Below, in pieces: positions 35,011 through 42,785 of a DNA stretch of 51,480 nucleotides; position 1 is the stretch's first letter, and each line of letters starts with the position of its first letter. The DNA is from Spirochaetaceae bacterium. GTDB lineage: Bacteria; Spirochaetota; Spirochaetia; DSM-27196; PWMO01. Location of the stretch: contig REDW01000102.1 of assembly GCA_007693325.1 (NCBI GenBank), positions 1 to 51,480 on the forward strand, written 5' to 3'. A model generated the notes under the pieces. That model saw only the letters and a list, made by a program, of their open reading frames with translations, did not search any database and had not been told where the DNA came from. The translations under genes and the position numbers were made by a program.

Positions 35011-35080
35011 ATCACAATTCCTCCTGTTGCTTCTTCCTGATTATAATATAGCGCTGAGGCATGCGATTGATGAAATACTA

Positions 35081-35108
35081 TTGCGAGGAGCCTGCATTTC
35101 GCTATACT
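35081..35108 (+). promoter_or_regulatory. Leaderless-type promoter of the ParA-like gene
   Basis: TTGCGA (35081-35086), a 16-base spacer and TATACT (35103-35108) precede the ATG at 35116 by 7 bases. The only GAGGAG nearby (35085-35090) is too far away to act as a ribosome site. Confidence 0.5.
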
Positions 35109-35115
35109 GGTGACG

Positions 35116-36795
35116 ATGCAGGGTGTTCAACAGCGGCCGACTTCGCAGGCGTCGCTTACACGCAAGAGTGTTGCCGTCGGGTCGGGCAAGGGTGGAGTCG
35201 GGAAGTCGACTACCGCCCTCAATCTGGCGTTGTTATGTGCGCGCAGCGGTATCCGGGTCGCTCTGGTAGACCTCGACCCGCTGTCCAATATCGCTGTGAT
35301 TCTCGATATTGATCAGAACACATTGAATGCAATCCCACAACAGATCAACAGTTCACACGATTCGGTTGACAGCTATACGCTGCAGCTGTTTCCCAATTTT
35401 GATCTGTTGTTTCCGCGTCAGAAACTGGTCCGCGGCGAGAGCGATCAGCTGCGTCAGGCGCTGTTCGATCGCTACGCCGAGCAGATCGATACGCGCTACG
35501 AGCTGGTGGTCTTCGATATGCCTGCCGGTATCAGCCATTCGGAAAATCTCGCGTTCTTGCCCTACGTTCATACGCTGCTGGTGGTAGTCCAGCCAGAGCC
35601 GACATCGCAGGTTTCCGCGGGCGGCTATCTCAAGGCGGCACTCGAGATAGCACCCAACCTCAACCTGCTGTTGTGGCACAATCGATTCGCGGCCGACGCC
35701 TACGAAGGTCTGCCCGCAGCGCAGGTCATTGCACAGTACAACCGCTACGTTCCCGAAGAGCTGCAGCTCGCGGTAGAGCAGGCGCAGAGAATCAGGGACG
35801 TTGCCTACGTCCCCAGTGACGCGGCGCTCGATCTGCTGCAGCACCGCTACTCGCCGGAGACCACGCTGGCCTACCGCATCCACGGCCTGCTCGATATGAT
35901 GCAGGACGCGCTGTTGCCGCCGATACCGCCGGAAGTGGCGGCTTCCTCGATCAGCCGCATGCGGATTCGGCGTGCCATGCTGCGTGAATATGCGTTGAGT
36001 CCAAGTTCACGTTCGGTTGCCGAGGTAGCCGAGCGCCTGATGGCGTTACGGCTCCAACGCGATTCAATCGGCGAGGACCCGGCCGCACGTAGACAGCTGC
36101 GTTATGCGCTCTACCGCTGGGTAGCGTCGGCTGCCAAATCGCGGTTGCGCCGCGCGGTACTGCGGGCGCTGTGCGAAAGCCAACGCTACCTGGAATCGGT
36201 TGCGGAGGGCGCCAACCGCTCCGGCGGCGTTATGGGCCAGGACCCGAGCCGCAGGCTGGAAGCGCGCCTGCGTACGTTACTGCAGGCTCTCGGCGGTAGC
36301 GATATCGGTGCGTTGGCGCCTGAAGTACGCTCGGCGTCCGGTGTTCTGCTGTTCTACACCGCAATGATCAACCTGCAGCGCGCTCGAAGCGTCAGGCAGC
36401 GATTCAATGCGGTAGTGCCGCGTTCCAGGGCAGAAGACGGCCGCATCACGCGCAACCGCAATGCGCAGATCTCACACTTGATCGACCACGACGGCGCGTA
36501 CCATGCGCGATTTCTGGCGCTGATTCGCGCACTGTTCCCGGTTGTGACGCGGCAGATCGGCCGCCTGGCCCGTGCGCTCGAAGCTGAAGCGCTGCTGTTG
36601 AGCAATCAGGACGGCACAGCCAACGCCCAGGTATATCTCAAACTTCTGACGCGCTATGCCCATGAAACGCTGCACAGCGGGCTTGGCGTAGTGATTGGCA
36701 TGCCCAACACGCCGGCCTACCTGTCCGCGCAGCAGGCGTGCCGCGACCTGTTGCGGTTGATGCGCATCGGTAGTGATGCAAAAGCCGGGCAATAG
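35116..36795 (+). CDS. ParA/MinD-like ATPase with long C-terminal extension
   Basis: A 559-residue protein. Residues about 15-260 are a ParA/MinD/FlhG-type ATPase with the deviant Walker A KGGVGKST (25-32), switch I region VDLDPLSN, and switch II VVFDMPAGIS. These ATPases form dimers on DNA or membrane and position cell structures. Residues about 280-559 are a helical, Arg-rich domain I cannot assign, more than doubling the usual length. A CbbX-like AAA+ gene follows after 50 bases on the same strand, so the two may act together. The function may be cell polarity or flagellar or chromosome placement; this is a guess. Confidence 0.82.
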   Translation: MQGVQQRPTSQASLTRKSVAVGSGKGGVGKSTTALNLALLCARSGIRVALVDLDPLSNIAVILDIDQNTLNAIPQQINSSHDSVDSYTLQLFPNFDLLFPRQKLVRGESDQLRQALFDRYAEQIDTRYELVVFDMPAGISHSENLAFLPYVHTLLVVVQPEPTSQVSAGGYLKAALEIAPNLNLLLWHNRFAADAYEGLPAAQVIAQYNRYVPEELQLAVEQAQRIRDVAYVPSDAALDLLQHRYSPETTLAYRIHGLLDMMQDALLPPIPPEVAASSISRMRIRRAMLREYALSPSSRSVAEVAERLMALRLQRDSIGEDPAARRQLRYALYRWVASAAKSRLRRAVLRALCESQRYLESVAEGANRSGGVMGQDPSRRLEARLRTLLQALGGSDIGALAPEVRSASGVLLFYTAMINLQRARSVRQRFNAVVPRSRAEDGRITRNRNAQISHLIDHDGAYHARFLALIRALFPVVTRQIGRLARALEAEALLLSNQDGTANAQVYLKLLTRYAHETLHSGLGVVIGMPNTPAYLSAQQACRDLLRLMRIGSDAKAGQ

Positions 36796-36845
36796 CGCTA
36801 TAATCAGGGGCATTCGACCGACGCCGCGTTGGAGGGGAACCGGCT

Positions 36846-38744
36846 GTGCGACAAGAGCTTGAATCTCAGCTGGGGCGCATTGCGAACTGGCTGCACGTTT
36901 CATTCAAGAAGAACATCCTCAACACATTCGACCGGGTGCTCGAAGACGATGAAGAAGTCGATGATGTGCTCGAAGGCTTCTACCGTGGCAACAGAATTGC
37001 GGCATCGGGCTCGGGAGCACCGGGAATTCTGTGCATCACCACCAAGAGGGTCATGTTTCTGCTCAACGGAAAGTCTTCTACCGCCGCCGAGACTATCGAG
37101 TTTGACGACCTTCTGCTGGTAGAGGCCAAGAAGAGTAACAGTTCAATCAAGATCTCGCTGCAGCACAGCGCCGGAACAAGCGTACTGACCTCTACCAAAC
37201 CCAGCACGCTGACTCGCACCTTCTTGGATCATCTCAAGGCGCGTGTGGGCGATGACCTGGTACTCGAGGATGCCTCGATTGCCGCCGAAGAGGCCAACCG
37301 ACCGCGCTCGGATGAAGAGCGCCTGGCAAATCTCAATTTTCTACACAATGAAGCGCGCAAGATTATCCGGGCGGTCAACCAGTACAAGCAGTTCAACAAC
37401 GAACCGGCCTTTTTGCAGCAGATGATTGACGATCTGTTCTACCTCACCTTTGCCTGCGTTGGTAAGGACGATCCACCCGACGAGGCCAAGCTGTTCATCG
37501 CAATGGTGTTCATGTACCTGCGCCAGCGCCTGATCCCGGACCGCGAGCTGGTGCTGGATGTTTTTCGCTACGACTCGCTGCCGCTGCACCACCGACGCGA
37601 GATTCTGGCCTACTGGCACATCTTCTACAACGAGATCCAGAAAATGCGCAGCGTGACCGCCTCTTCGCTGAAATCGCTGCAGTACCTGCATCTCTATGAC
37701 CGGCGTCAGGACAGCTCGCACTTCGACAAGATGGCCGCCGCGTTTTTCACCTACGCCCAGTGCGTCATCAAGGCCGACGGTACGGTCAACAAAGAGGGGC
37801 CGCAGAAGCTGCAGCAGATCCGCAAGCTGATCTACGGCGATCAGGAACAGGTTTCTGCTTCTGAAGAGAAGAAAGAGGCGCGCAAGACGGTGCGCATCGC
37901 CGAGCAGGAGCAGGAAGAGACGCTCGAAGAAGTCATGGAGAGCATCAACGGCCTGATCGGCATGGTCAAGGTCAAACAGCAGATCGCTACCTTTGTCAAC
38001 GTGATCAAGGTTCACAGTGAACGCGAGCGTCGCGGTCTGCCCGTGACCCCGTTCTCCAAGCACGCGGTCTTCTATGGTCCGCCGGGCACCGGCAAGACCA
38101 CCATCGCGCGTTACCTCGGGCGTGTCTACAAGTGCCTCGGGCTGCTGCAGAAGGGCCACATGGTCGAGACCGACCGTGCCGGACTGGTAGCCGGCTACGT
38201 CGGGCAGACCGCAATTCAGGTAGACGAGGTTGTCACCGAAGCACTCGACGGCGTTCTGTTTATCGACGAGGCCTACAGCCTGTCACCACGCGGGGCGGGG
38301 AAGGACTTTGGTCAGGAGGCTATCGATACGCTGCTCAAGCGTATGGAGGATTACCGCGATCGCCTGGTGGTAATCGTTGCCGGTTACCCCGACGAGATGA
38401 ACGACTTCATCCATTCAAACCCCGGTCTTCAGAGCCGCTTCAGCCGCTACTTCTATTTCGATCACTACACGCCCGAAGAACTGCTGCGGATCTTTGATAT
38501 CTTCGCCTCCAACGCGTCGTTCAATCTGACCGCTCCGGCGCGCCGCGAACTGCTGGCAATTATGTCGCTGTTCTACAAGAAGCGCGATAAGGGTTTCGGC
38601 AACGGGCGCTTTGTGCGTAACCTGTTCGAAAAGACCGTAGAGAAGCAGGCCAACCGCATTTCTTCCATCACCCCGTTGACCGACCAGATCCTCTGTTCGA
38701 TCACCAAACACGATATCCCCACGCGCGAAGACTTCCACCACTGA
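36846..38744 (+). CDS. AAA+ ATPase with PH-like, TerB-like and CbbX-like domains
   Basis: A 632-residue protein with an unusual layout. Residues about 45-110 contain ILCITTKRVMFLLNGK, typical of bacterial PH-like domains. Residues about 290-330 (FFTYAQCVIKADGTVNKEG) resemble a TerB-type helical domain. Residues about 370-632 are a CbbX/SpoVK-type AAA+ module: GPPGTGKT near 411, VLFIDEAYSL near 470 and an arginine-finger region LQSRFSRYFYFDHYTPEEL. Related AAA+ proteins remodel partner complexes. The GTG start follows a GAGGGG site at 36832-36837. It is probably co-transcribed with the ParA-like gene. The end lies 10 bases from the convergent cysS-like gene. Confidence 0.82.
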   Translation: MRQELESQLGRIANWLHVSFKKNILNTFDRVLEDDEEVDDVLEGFYRGNRIAASGSGAPGILCITTKRVMFLLNGKSSTAAETIEFDDLLLVEAKKSNSSIKISLQHSAGTSVLTSTKPSTLTRTFLDHLKARVGDDLVLEDASIAAEEANRPRSDEERLANLNFLHNEARKIIRAVNQYKQFNNEPAFLQQMIDDLFYLTFACVGKDDPPDEAKLFIAMVFMYLRQRLIPDRELVLDVFRYDSLPLHHRREILAYWHIFYNEIQKMRSVTASSLKSLQYLHLYDRRQDSSHFDKMAAAFFTYAQCVIKADGTVNKEGPQKLQQIRKLIYGDQEQVSASEEKKEARKTVRIAEQEQEETLEEVMESINGLIGMVKVKQQIATFVNVIKVHSERERRGLPVTPFSKHAVFYGPPGTGKTTIARYLGRVYKCLGLLQKGHMVETDRAGLVAGYVGQTAIQVDEVVTEALDGVLFIDEAYSLSPRGAGKDFGQEAIDTLLKRMEDYRDRLVVIVAGYPDEMNDFIHSNPGLQSRFSRYFYFDHYTPEELLRIFDIFASNASFNLTAPARRELLAIMSLFYKKRDKGFGNGRFVRNLFEKTVEKQANRISSITPLTDQILCSITKHDIPTREDFHH

Positions 38745-38754
38745 ACCGTGCGGA

Positions 38755-40041
38755 TCAGCGCGCGAAGATTACCCCGAGCACACTGTCGATCGCACTCAGC
38801 ACAGCACGCACGCGGGTTGCCGCCGCCGCCGGCAGCGGCCGGCCACCGCTGAACTGCCGCAGTTGCTGCAGCGCCTTACGCAACGCGTAGACCGCATCGG
38901 CAACGTGCAGATCGTTGTTCATCGCGGTTTCGAACAGTAACGGCAGCTCCTGGATGATTGCCTCGGCAGCCGGGTCCAGTTCTTCGGCCGGCTGCTGTTT
39001 GCCCAGCAGTCCATCGACGTCCGCGCGCAGCGCGCGGATCAGCGCTACGCGTTCATCGATCAGTTCGTCGGTAATGTTCAGCTTATCGCGGTAGTGACCG
39101 CAGATCAGCAGGAAGCGAACCTCGCGCGGCGTAATGCCGCGTTCGGCCATGTGTTCCAGGTAGAGCACGTTGCCCTTGGACTTGGACATCTTGCTGCCCT
39201 CGACTATCACATGCTCCCCGTGCAGCCAGTAGTGACAGAACTCACCCCCGGTGATGCCTTCGATCACGGCGCGGTTGTAGTCGTGATGCCGATAGAGGTT
39301 GTCGATGCCACCGCAGTGAATGTCGATCTCGTAACCCACCTGCTGCACGCACATTGCCGGATCCTGCACGTTCCACGACGGACGCCCTGTGCCCAGCGGA
39401 GTGTCCCATCCCACCGCGTCACCTTCCTGGTAGCCGTGCCACAGAATGAAATCACCACGGTTCCAGCGGTTACCCTCGTAGGTATCCTGAGCAAATCGGC
39501 GCCGCTCCTCCGGCCAGTCGCTCATATCGAGACCAAAGATCTGGCCAAAGCCGGGATACTTGAGTGGATCGTAGAAGACGTCCGAACCGTGGCGGTAGGC
39601 CACGCCGCGGTCGATAAGCTGCTGAATCAGATCTACTGCTACGTCAACGCTGGTAGAGGCGCGCGGCATCACATCGGGCAATCCAATGCCGAGCCGTTGG
39701 CACTCCTTTCGAAACAGCTCAACGTTCCTGTCGGTCAGTTCCTTGACCGAAAATCCGAGGCGGACCGCTTCCTCGATGGCCTTGTCCTCAACGTCGGTTA
39801 CCACAATGACGCGCCGTACGCGGTAACCGCGATACTCGAGATAACGCTGCAGGACGTCCTCGTAGAGAAAGGTACGGTAGTTTCCCAGGTGCGGCCGGCG
39901 ATAGACCGAAGGGCCACAGGTGAAAAGCTTGACCACCCCGGACTCGCGCGACCGGAAGATCTCTTTACGGCGGGTGAAGGTATTGTGCAATACCAACGGA
40001 CACCCGGGCTGTGTTGCCTGAACTACGGTTTCTTCCTGCAA
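38755..40041 (-). CDS. Cysteinyl-tRNA synthetase-like class I ligase with degenerate zinc site
   Basis: A 428-residue class I synthetase related to CysRS. The HIGH-type motif is PHLGN (50-54) after TCGPSVY (Cys42, a zinc ligand in CysRS), and KMSKSKGN lies near residue 283. The middle zinc Cys of CysRS (WHIEC) is replaced by WNVQD, and the HHENE motif reads HHDYN, so two of four zinc ligands are missing. It may still be the only CysRS, or a paralogue with another job. The start is a TTG at 40041, decided by GGAGGTGATCC ending just before it. It overlaps the upstream membrane gene by 19 bases. Confidence 0.75.
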   Translation of the reverse strand: MQEETVVQATQPGCPLVLHNTFTRRKEIFRSRESGVVKLFTCGPSVYRRPHLGNYRTFLYEDVLQRYLEYRGYRVRRVIVVTDVEDKAIEEAVRLGFSVKELTDRNVELFRKECQRLGIGLPDVMPRASTSVDVAVDLIQQLIDRGVAYRHGSDVFYDPLKYPGFGQIFGLDMSDWPEERRRFAQDTYEGNRWNRGDFILWHGYQEGDAVGWDTPLGTGRPSWNVQDPAMCVQQVGYEIDIHCGGIDNLYRHHDYNRAVIEGITGGEFCHYWLHGEHVIVEGSKMSKSKGNVLYLEHMAERGITPREVRFLLICGHYRDKLNITDELIDERVALIRALRADVDGLLGKQQPAEELDPAAEAIIQELPLLFETAMNNDLHVADAVYALRKALQQLRQFSGGRPLPAAAATRVRAVLSAIDSVLGVIFAR

Positions 40042-40946
40042 CGGATCACCTCCAATGGTTTGTGCTGCACCAATGCCCACACCAGCGCCAGCGCTGCCCA
40101 CAGCGCCACGAGTCCTATCGCCGCAGTCCGCAGCGTCAGCCGCGCCTGCAGGCGCTGTTGGTGCAGCTGTTGATCGTAAAGCGGCTGTGCGCTACGCCTG
40201 AAACGTATCATACCCGCGTACCACTCACCGTTGCCGCGGTCAAACACCGCAACCGGATGATAGAAGAGCACATCATCACCGAGTTCGGCAAGTGATCCGC
40301 CCTCGACTGCCGGCAGAGCGCCGGCGTGACGCGAGGTTACCTGCGCCAACTGTTGTCTGCCGCGCCGATACAGCACGCGAAACACATCGTCCATTTCGGC
40401 CAACTCGGCCTCATCGGCAGCCCGATCCCGGGTCAACAGACGGACGATAGAACGCGTGACCTCCTCGATCTGCGGGCCGAGCTCGGCCAGCTCCAGGGCG
40501 GCGTCCTGATTGACCGCAGCAATGATGCGGCCGATCTCGCTTGAAAGCTCGTCCAGGATCCGCGTGCGGCCGGGATCGTAGCGCAGAGAACCGTCGGCCG
40601 CCCGGTAGCGGCTATCGCTGGAAGCCCAGATGTATTCAAGATTGCGCGGCGTCTGCGCGCCGCTGCCGGTTATGGTCAGCCCGCGCGAACCCGCCAGATC
40701 GCTGGCGGTCTCGCTGAGGCTGAACAGTTCTATCTGGTTGCGTTGCGGGGCGTCGAGATACTGCTCTGCAATGCGTGCCACGGTAGCGGTTGCAACCGCG
40801 CCGGTTTCCATGAATAGCTGCAGGTAGTGCGCTTCAATCTGCTGACGGCGCTGCTGCTGGACAATCACCAGCGTAACTGCCAACACCGCAGTTGCCAGCA
40901 GTCCGCACAAGAGGATCGGCCCCCCGGGCTTTGTGTCTGATTTCAC
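40023..40946 (-). CDS. Two-helix membrane protein with extracytoplasmic sensor-like region
   Basis: A 307-residue protein of unknown function. Membrane helices lie near residues 10-32 and 275-298, enclosing about 240 residues outside the cytoplasm. This region is helical at first (IEAHYLQLFMETGAVATATVARIAEQY) and ends in a sheet-like part (LFYHPVAVFDRGNGEWYAG), the pattern of a CACHE or four-helix sensor. No cytoplasmic output domain follows; only about 10 residues remain. It could be a stand-alone sensor or a truncated receptor. The GTG at 40946 with AAGGGTG before it is chosen as it opens directly into the first helix. Confidence 0.65.
   Translation of the reverse strand: MKSDTKPGGPILLCGLLATAVLAVTLVIVQQQRRQQIEAHYLQLFMETGAVATATVARIAEQYLDAPQRNQIELFSLSETASDLAGSRGLTITGSGAQTPRNLEYIWASSDSRYRAADGSLRYDPGRTRILDELSSEIGRIIAAVNQDAALELAELGPQIEEVTRSIVRLLTRDRAADEAELAEMDDVFRVLYRRGRQQLAQVTSRHAGALPAVEGGSLAELGDDVLFYHPVAVFDRGNGEWYAGMIRFRRSAQPLYDQQLHQQRLQARLTLRTAAIGLVALWAALALVWALVQHKPLEVIRCRKKP
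40043..40053 (-). promoter_or_regulatory. Eleven-base Shine-Dalgarno sequence before a TTG start
   Basis: On the minus strand GGAGGTGATCC is complementary to the universal 3' end of 16S rRNA over 11 bases. It lies 1 base before the TTG start (core GGAGG 7 bases away) and inside the last codons of the upstream gene. Confidence 0.75.
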
Positions 40947-41153
40947 ATTCGCACACCCTTTGAGTGATTTCGGCGTCACACCGGATGGTGAACTGCCGCG
41001 GTTGTTGTCTATGCACAAGGTAACGGTGAGTAAACCGCGTGACAACCACTATTGGCGCGATGCGGCTGTGCCGGTGCAACGTGCATTTCCTGTGAATTTG
41101 TAGTAGTCTATATGGAGTGCAGCAGCAACAGCTCTTGTGCGCGCGGAGGTAGT

Positions 41154-41555
41154 ATGCGAAAGCTGATGATAGTAACGATGTTGTGCGCTGTGGCAGGGAT
41201 GCTTGCCGCGCAGGAGGTCGATATGGTTGGTTCGTGGACCGTCTACCAGATCGACCAGCTGGCCAATTACACCATGAGTGACTATAGCGCCGGTCGAACC
41301 GAGGTCAGCGCCGAGGGTAGCCTGCAGATCGAGGTCGATGGAACAGTGCAGGCCGAGGGCCTCGACTTTGACGCCTGGCGGATGGAAGACACGTTCTTCG
41401 TTCTGCAGAATAACTCGGAAAACAGTTTCTTTGCTGTCAGGCCGATCAGTCCGGAAGTTTATTTCCTGACTAATCTCACCGTTACCGAGCGCAACCGTGA
41501 GGTTACCCATATCCGTGTCAATCGCAGACAGAACCTGCTGGTAGTCAGACAGTAG
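41154..41555 (+). CDS. Small secreted protein of unknown function
   Basis: A 133-residue protein with a signal peptide ending MLAAQ (cleavage near residue 20). The mature part is about 110 residues, mostly beta-strand pattern with two similar stretches (DMVGSWTVYQIDQL, GSLQIEVDGTVQAEGLDF), which could be a small lipocalin-like barrel; this is inferred. It has no cysteines after the signal. GGAGG (41145-41149) lies 4 bases before the ATG. The chlD gene follows after 27 bases. Confidence 0.75.
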   Translation: MRKLMIVTMLCAVAGMLAAQEVDMVGSWTVYQIDQLANYTMSDYSAGRTEVSAEGSLQIEVDGTVQAEGLDFDAWRMEDTFFVLQNNSENSFFAVRPISPEVYFLTNLTVTERNREVTHIRVNRRQNLLVVRQ

Positions 41556-41567
41556 CCGCTCTGCCGC

Positions 41568-41573
41568 TATACA
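41568..41573 (+). promoter_or_regulatory. Possible -10 box of chlD
   Basis: TATACA ends 9 bases before the ATG at 41583. No clear -35 box and no ribosome binding site are seen, so this is another leaderless-type start, weaker than the others. Confidence 0.3.
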
Positions 41574-41582
41574 TAGACGACC

Positions 41583-42785
41583 ATGAATCACGCCGGATAT
41601 CCGTTCAGTGCCGTTGTTGGACAAGAATCCATGAAGACCGCGCTGCTGGCTGCCGCGGTTGATCCTTCGCTCGGCGGCGTATTGATCCGCGGCGAGAAAG
41701 GTACCGCAAAATCCACCGTGGTGCGCGCCTTACGCGAACTGCTACCGCAACTGCAAACGGTTGCCAACTGTCCCTACCACTGCCATCCCGACCAGCCGCT
41801 GGGCCTCTGCGATCAGTGTCGCGACAACCCGGCTCCCCAAGCGGTGTCCGCCGCGGTACCGCTGGTTGAGCTGCCGTTGGGTGCCACCGAGGACCGAGTG
41901 GTTGGCACCCTGGACATCGAGCAGGCACTGAGCGCGGGCGTGCGGCGCTTCGAGCCCGGTCTGCTGGCCGAGGCAAACCGCGGCATTCTCTACGTCGATG
42001 AGGTGAATCTGCTCGAAGACCATCTGGTGGATCTGCTGCTCGACGCTGCTACCTCCGGTGAAAACGTTGTAGAGCGCGAAGGAATTTCGCTGCGCCACCC
42101 GGCGCGCTTCATACTGGTGGGGACCATGAACCCGGAGGAGGGCGAATTGCGCCCGCAGTTCCTCGACCGTTTTGGACTATGTGTCACCGTACGCGGCCTG
42201 TCAGAGCCTGGAGATCGCATCGAGGTAATTCGCCGCCGTAACGCATTTGAAGCCCAACCTCAACGGTTTGCCGCCGAATGGCGGCAGGAGGATCAGCGTC
42301 TCAGCCGACTGGTAGACGCCGCGCGCGAGCGGTTAACCGCGCTCGAGTTGAGCGACGATCTGCTTCACACTGCGGTGACTATCAGCGCGGAGGCCGGAGC
42401 AGCCGGACACCGGGCAGACCTGGCGCTGGTCAAGGCCGCTCGTGCCTTTGCCGCGCTACTCGAGCGCGACAGCATCGAGCGTGAGCTGGTGTTCGAGGCA
42501 GCACGTTTTGTGCTGCCGCACCGATTTGACGGACGGCTGCTGCGTTCACCCGAGGAAGCCGACGCCGAGATAGATGCACTGCTCAAGCGCCTGCAGAGCG
42601 ACGGAGCGTTGCAGAAGGCGTCGACTGATCGCACGTTGTCAGAAGAACCGGCCAGGACCGATCCCGATGAGCTGGACGAACAAGCCCTGGAAGCGATGCA
42701 GATCCCTGGAGGCGCCGCCGCTGGGAGCATTCTGCTGCCGATACTCAAAAAAAAAAGCTCGCCGATGACGACACCCCCGAAGTAA
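41583..42785 (+). CDS. chlD: Chelatase AAA+ part (ChlI-like), zero-frame product of chlD
   Basis: The zero-frame product is 400 residues and resembles the small AAA+ subunit of magnesium or cobalt chelatases. Walker A is GEKGTAKST (37-45), a Cys cluster (CPYHC and CDQC, residues 63-79) is typical of the cobaltochelatase-associated branch, and Walker B is ILYVDEVN. After residue 385 the frame passes through ten A bases (42747-42756) and ends 10 codons later. The conserved linker and VWA domain continue in the -1 frame. A -1 shift gives a 668-residue full ChlD. Known chlD genes make both subunits from one gene by such frameshifting. The partner CobN-type subunit is not in the window. Confidence 0.85.
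   Translation: MNHAGYPFSAVVGQESMKTALLAAAVDPSLGGVLIRGEKGTAKSTVVRALRELLPQLQTVANCPYHCHPDQPLGLCDQCRDNPAPQAVSAAVPLVELPLGATEDRVVGTLDIEQALSAGVRRFEPGLLAEANRGILYVDEVNLLEDHLVDLLLDAATSGENVVEREGISLRHPARFILVGTMNPEEGELRPQFLDRFGLCVTVRGLSEPGDRIEVIRRRNAFEAQPQRFAAEWRQEDQRLSRLVDAARERLTALELSDDLLHTAVTISAEAGAAGHRADLALVKAARAFAALLERDSIERELVFEAARFVLPHRFDGRLLRSPEEADAEIDALLKRLQSDGALQKASTDRTLSEEPARTDPDELDEQALEAMQIPGGAAAGSILLPILKKKSSPMTTPPK
42747..42756 (+). other. A10 slippery site for -1 frameshift in chlD
   Basis: Ten A bases follow CTC in the zero frame as AAA AAA AAA AGC. A -1 slip reads AAG CTC GCC and enters the VWA frame. The A AAA AAA type is among the most slippery sites known. Insertion of one A by polymerase slippage would have the same effect. 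GGGAG at 42723-42727 lies about 20 bases upstream, further than a typical stimulating site. A sequencing or assembly indel is possible. Confidence 0.7.

Noticed and set aside
39094-40173. 359-codon open frame opposite the CysRS-like gene
   Set aside because: The minus-strand gene has KMSKS and HIGH-type motifs and a strong ribosome site. The plus frame has no start signal and no motif.
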